Shown here: one piece after another, positions 44,337 to 45,627 of the stretch | How the letters are laid out: the number at the start of each line of letters is the position of its first letter | Position numbering within the stretch: the stretch's first letter is position 1 | Assembly (NCBI GenBank): GCA_016845065.1 | Contig: JAERTG010000097.1 | Span: 1 to 45,627 of the forward strand | Reading direction: 5' to 3' | DNA from: Fidelibacterota bacterium | GTDB lineage: Bacteria; Fidelibacterota; UBA8477; JABMPR01 | Length of the DNA stretch: 45,627 bases | Notes under the pieces: generated by a model | The model's database searches: none | The model's input: the letters and a program-made list of their open reading frames with translations, nothing else | What the model was told of the DNA's origin: nothing | Translations under genes and position numbers: made by a program

Positions 44337-45238
44337 TTTTCCTCTAAGATTCCAATTAATTCCGAGTAGTTGGCATATCCATGGTTGTCCATGAATTCCT
44401 CCATTTCTCCTCGAATTGAATTAAAGACATCCAGGCCATGATCATAAACTGCTGATCCTACACCAATGGCTGATGCACCTGCCATCATCATCTCAATGGC
44501 GTCTAGACCTGTACTTACACCCCCTGTACCCAGGATTGGGATATCTACTACTTTGTATGCATCATGAATGAGTTTTAAAGCCAATGGTTTTATGCAGGGC
44601 CCTGATATGCCGCCAAAATTATTTCTCAGGACGGGACGTTTTGCCACAGCATCTATGACCATACCATGACCCAGTGTATTTATCATAGTCAATCCATCTG
44701 CCCCTGCTGCCTGAGTTAATTTAGCTATTGCTGAAATATCATTGGCGTTGGGCGATAATTTTGCCAGAATAGGGATGCTACTCACTGCTTTCACAGCAGA
44801 GACGATTTCCGTGATTTTTTCTGGCATAAGAGCAAAGGGACGCTTGAACTCATCTTCAACGTTTGGGCAGGATAAATTTAGCTCGAGGATATCGGCGGAA
44901 GAATCATTGACGGCTTTAGCCAATTGCACAAATTCCTGGGCATTTGCCCCAAAGACACTGACAATGACAACGCCATCAATCCCACTTCTAAATTTTTCTA
45001 CTTCTTCCAAGCCCTCAGCAATGCCAGGATTCGTGAGGCCAACTGAATTTATTAAGCCACCAGTAAATTCAGCAATAACTGGTCCTTCATGACCAATTCG
45101 AGGTTGAATACTTAATGATTTGGTAGTGACCATCCCCGCTCCATCGCGGATAACCCGCTGAAGCGAAGAGAAAGAGATACCAAGTATGCCAGATGCGAGG
45201 GTGAGTGGGGTCGAAATATCCTTACCCAGAAAACGCAA
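44333..45238 (-). CDS. pyrD: dihydroorotate dehydrogenase, class 1B catalytic subunit
   Basis: 301 residues. The catalytic Cys is in LNLSCPNVEDEF, and GTGGVSTGLDAIEMMMAGA forms the FMN phosphate loop. It has no membrane-binding N-terminus, so it is not class 2; the adjacent pyrK makes it class 1B, NAD-linked. The start is TTG at 45238, supported by AGGATAGG about five bases upstream; no ATG fits. It is the first gene of the large nucleotide cluster and divergent from the tRNA gene. The leader from 45239 shows no PyrR-type attenuator that I can recognise. Confidence 0.97.
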   Translation of the reverse strand: MRFLGKDISTPLTLASGILGISFSSLQRVIRDGAGMVTTKSLSIQPRIGHEGPVIAEFTGGLINSVGLTNPGIAEGLEEVEKFRSGIDGVVIVSVFGANAQEFVQLAKAVNDSSADILELNLSCPNVEDEFKRPFALMPEKITEIVSAVKAVSSIPILAKLSPNANDISAIAKLTQAAGADGLTMINTLGHGMVIDAVAKRPVLRNNFGGISGPCIKPLALKLIHDAYKVVDIPILGTGGVSTGLDAIEMMMAGASAIGVGSAVYDHGLDVFNSIRGEMEEFMDNHGYANYSELIGILEEN

Positions 45239-45329
45239 ATCGACCTATCCTGCGAAAAATTAGAGACAGCGAATTTGTTTGGGAAATTGAAGGGGGTGGT
45301 AATGGATTTTTAACCGTTATCACGTAGCT

Positions 45330-45356
45330 AAAATAGAAATTAATTGTCCGAGTCAA
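45330..45356 (-). promoter_or_regulatory. possible promoter of the pyr-pur cluster
   Basis: On the minus strand TTGACT (45356-45351) is followed after 15 bases by TATTTT (45335-45330), about 95 bases before the pyrD start. The spacing is short for sigma-70, so the call is weak. Confidence 0.3.
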
Positions 45357-45374
45357 AGGTCGATTTTTGCTAAT

Positions 45375-45390
45375 TTGAAATTGATTTCAA
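45375..45390. promoter_or_regulatory. 16-base palindrome upstream of pyrD
   Basis: TTGAAAT-TG-ATTTCAA is a perfect 7-bp inverted repeat with a two-base centre. It lies 19 bases upstream of the possible pyrD -35 element and about 40 bases upstream of the tRNA -35 element. It could be an operator; no cognate regulator is visible. Confidence 0.35.
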
Positions 45391-45430
45391 GTTTTCATTT
45401 TCAGACACAATCATTCCGAATCAAAATGAT

Positions 45431-45458
45431 TTGACAGCCCTTACACGTCGATTATATT
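45431..45458 (+). promoter_or_regulatory. sigma-70-like promoter of tRNA-Ala
   Basis: TTGACA at 45431-45436 and TATATT at 45453-45458 are separated by 16 bases and point to the tRNA gene 58 bases downstream. The match to the -35 consensus is perfect and five of six in the -10. Confidence 0.75.
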
Positions 45459-45464
45459 GATGAT

Positions 45465-45499
45465 CCCTTCGCTCGGCGGTTGGTGGAAGTGGCGAGGGG
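45465..45499 (+). other. hairpin in the tRNA 5' leader
   Basis: CCCTTCGC at 45465-45472 pairs with GCGAGGGG at 45492-45499 (one G-U pair). It begins near the expected transcription start and ends 17 bases before the mature tRNA, so it may be part of the 5' leader removed by RNase P. Confidence 0.45.
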
Positions 45500-45516
45500 A
45501 TTTTGAAACGTTTTAG

Positions 45517-45589
45517 GGGGCCTTAGCTCAGTTGGGAGAGCGCTTGACTGGCAGTCAAGAGGTCATCGGTTCGATCCCGTTAGGCTCCA
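45517..45589 (+). tRNA. tRNA-Ala(GGC)
   Basis: A 73-base cloverleaf. Acceptor stem GGGGCCT/AGGCTCC (one G-U pair), D-arm GCTC...GAGC, anticodon stem CTTGA/TCAAG around loop CTGGCAG with anticodon GGC, T-arm with TTCGATC and discriminator A. CCA is not encoded. The T stem (ATCGG/CCGTT) has one T-T mismatch. Decodes GCC/GCU alanine codons. Confidence 0.97.
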
Positions 45590-45597
45590 CAAACCTT

Positions 45598-45627
45598 AAA
45601 GCCTTAGTATATAGTTACTAAGGCTTT
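45598..45627 (+). terminator. intrinsic terminator after tRNA-Ala
   Basis: AAAGCCTTAGTA (45598-45609) pairs perfectly with TACTAAGGCTTT (45616-45627), with a six-base loop. The final T residues continue to the window edge, so the full T-run cannot be seen. Confidence 0.8.

Overview
The window looks like an ordinary chromosomal segment of a Gram-negative bacterium, roughly 43-45% G+C by eye. Supporting signs are type IV pilus genes (pilT and two class III-type prepilins), signal peptides, a lipobox protein and an AmiC-like murein amidase. The mix is reminiscent of the FCB superphylum or Marinimicrobia/KSB1-like lineages: split PurS/PurQ/PurL, a Fe-S type PurF, PyrB plus PyrI, and a PyrE-PyrF fusion of eukaryotic order. 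That taxonomic guess is inference only. I see no insertion sequence, phage gene, CRISPR array or rRNA. No gene-free stretch exceeds about 280 bases.

Left part (1-9077). On the minus strand lie a truncated prepilin, pilT, a second prepilin and an AzgA-type nucleobase permease. On the plus strand follow a secreted amidase, leucyl aminopeptidase, PlsX, a small secreted protein of unknown function and a small DUF350-like membrane protein, closed by a clear terminator.

Middle part (9076-28627). This is a mosaic of short transcription units. Minus-strand genes encode an ABC-F ATPase, YhbY, an MFS transporter and a membrane zinc-ribbon protein. Then come a Cys-motif protein of unknown function, a Cho-like short UvrC with an Mre11/SbcD-like phosphoesterase and a four-PAS histidine kinase, an RqcH-like protein, HemW, the guaB-purA-purB group, a KefB-like antiporter and a CNNM-type membrane protein.

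Right part (28864-45238). A 16-kb, entirely minus-strand nucleotide biosynthesis cluster reads pyrD-pyrK-pyrEF-pyrB-pyrI-purE-purC-purS-purQ-purL-purF-purM-purN-purH-[Cys/His-repeat lipoprotein]-purD-Dabb protein. Together with guaB, purA and purB it covers PRPP to IMP, AMP and XMP, and carbamoyl aspartate formation to UMP. The exceptions are carAB, pyrC (dihydroorotase) and purK, none of which is in the window. purC is present as an unusually long, divergent SAICAR synthetase. Several early genes of the cluster (pyrD, pyrK, pyrEF, purE) start with TTG. The window ends with a promoter, a tRNA-Ala(GGC) gene and its terminator on the plus strand.

The most noteworthy items are the fused pyr-pur cluster, the long PurC, the eukaryote-like UMP synthase, and the Cys/His-repeat lipoprotein placed with its own terminator between purH and purD. 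I did not find a convincing new defence or mobile system.
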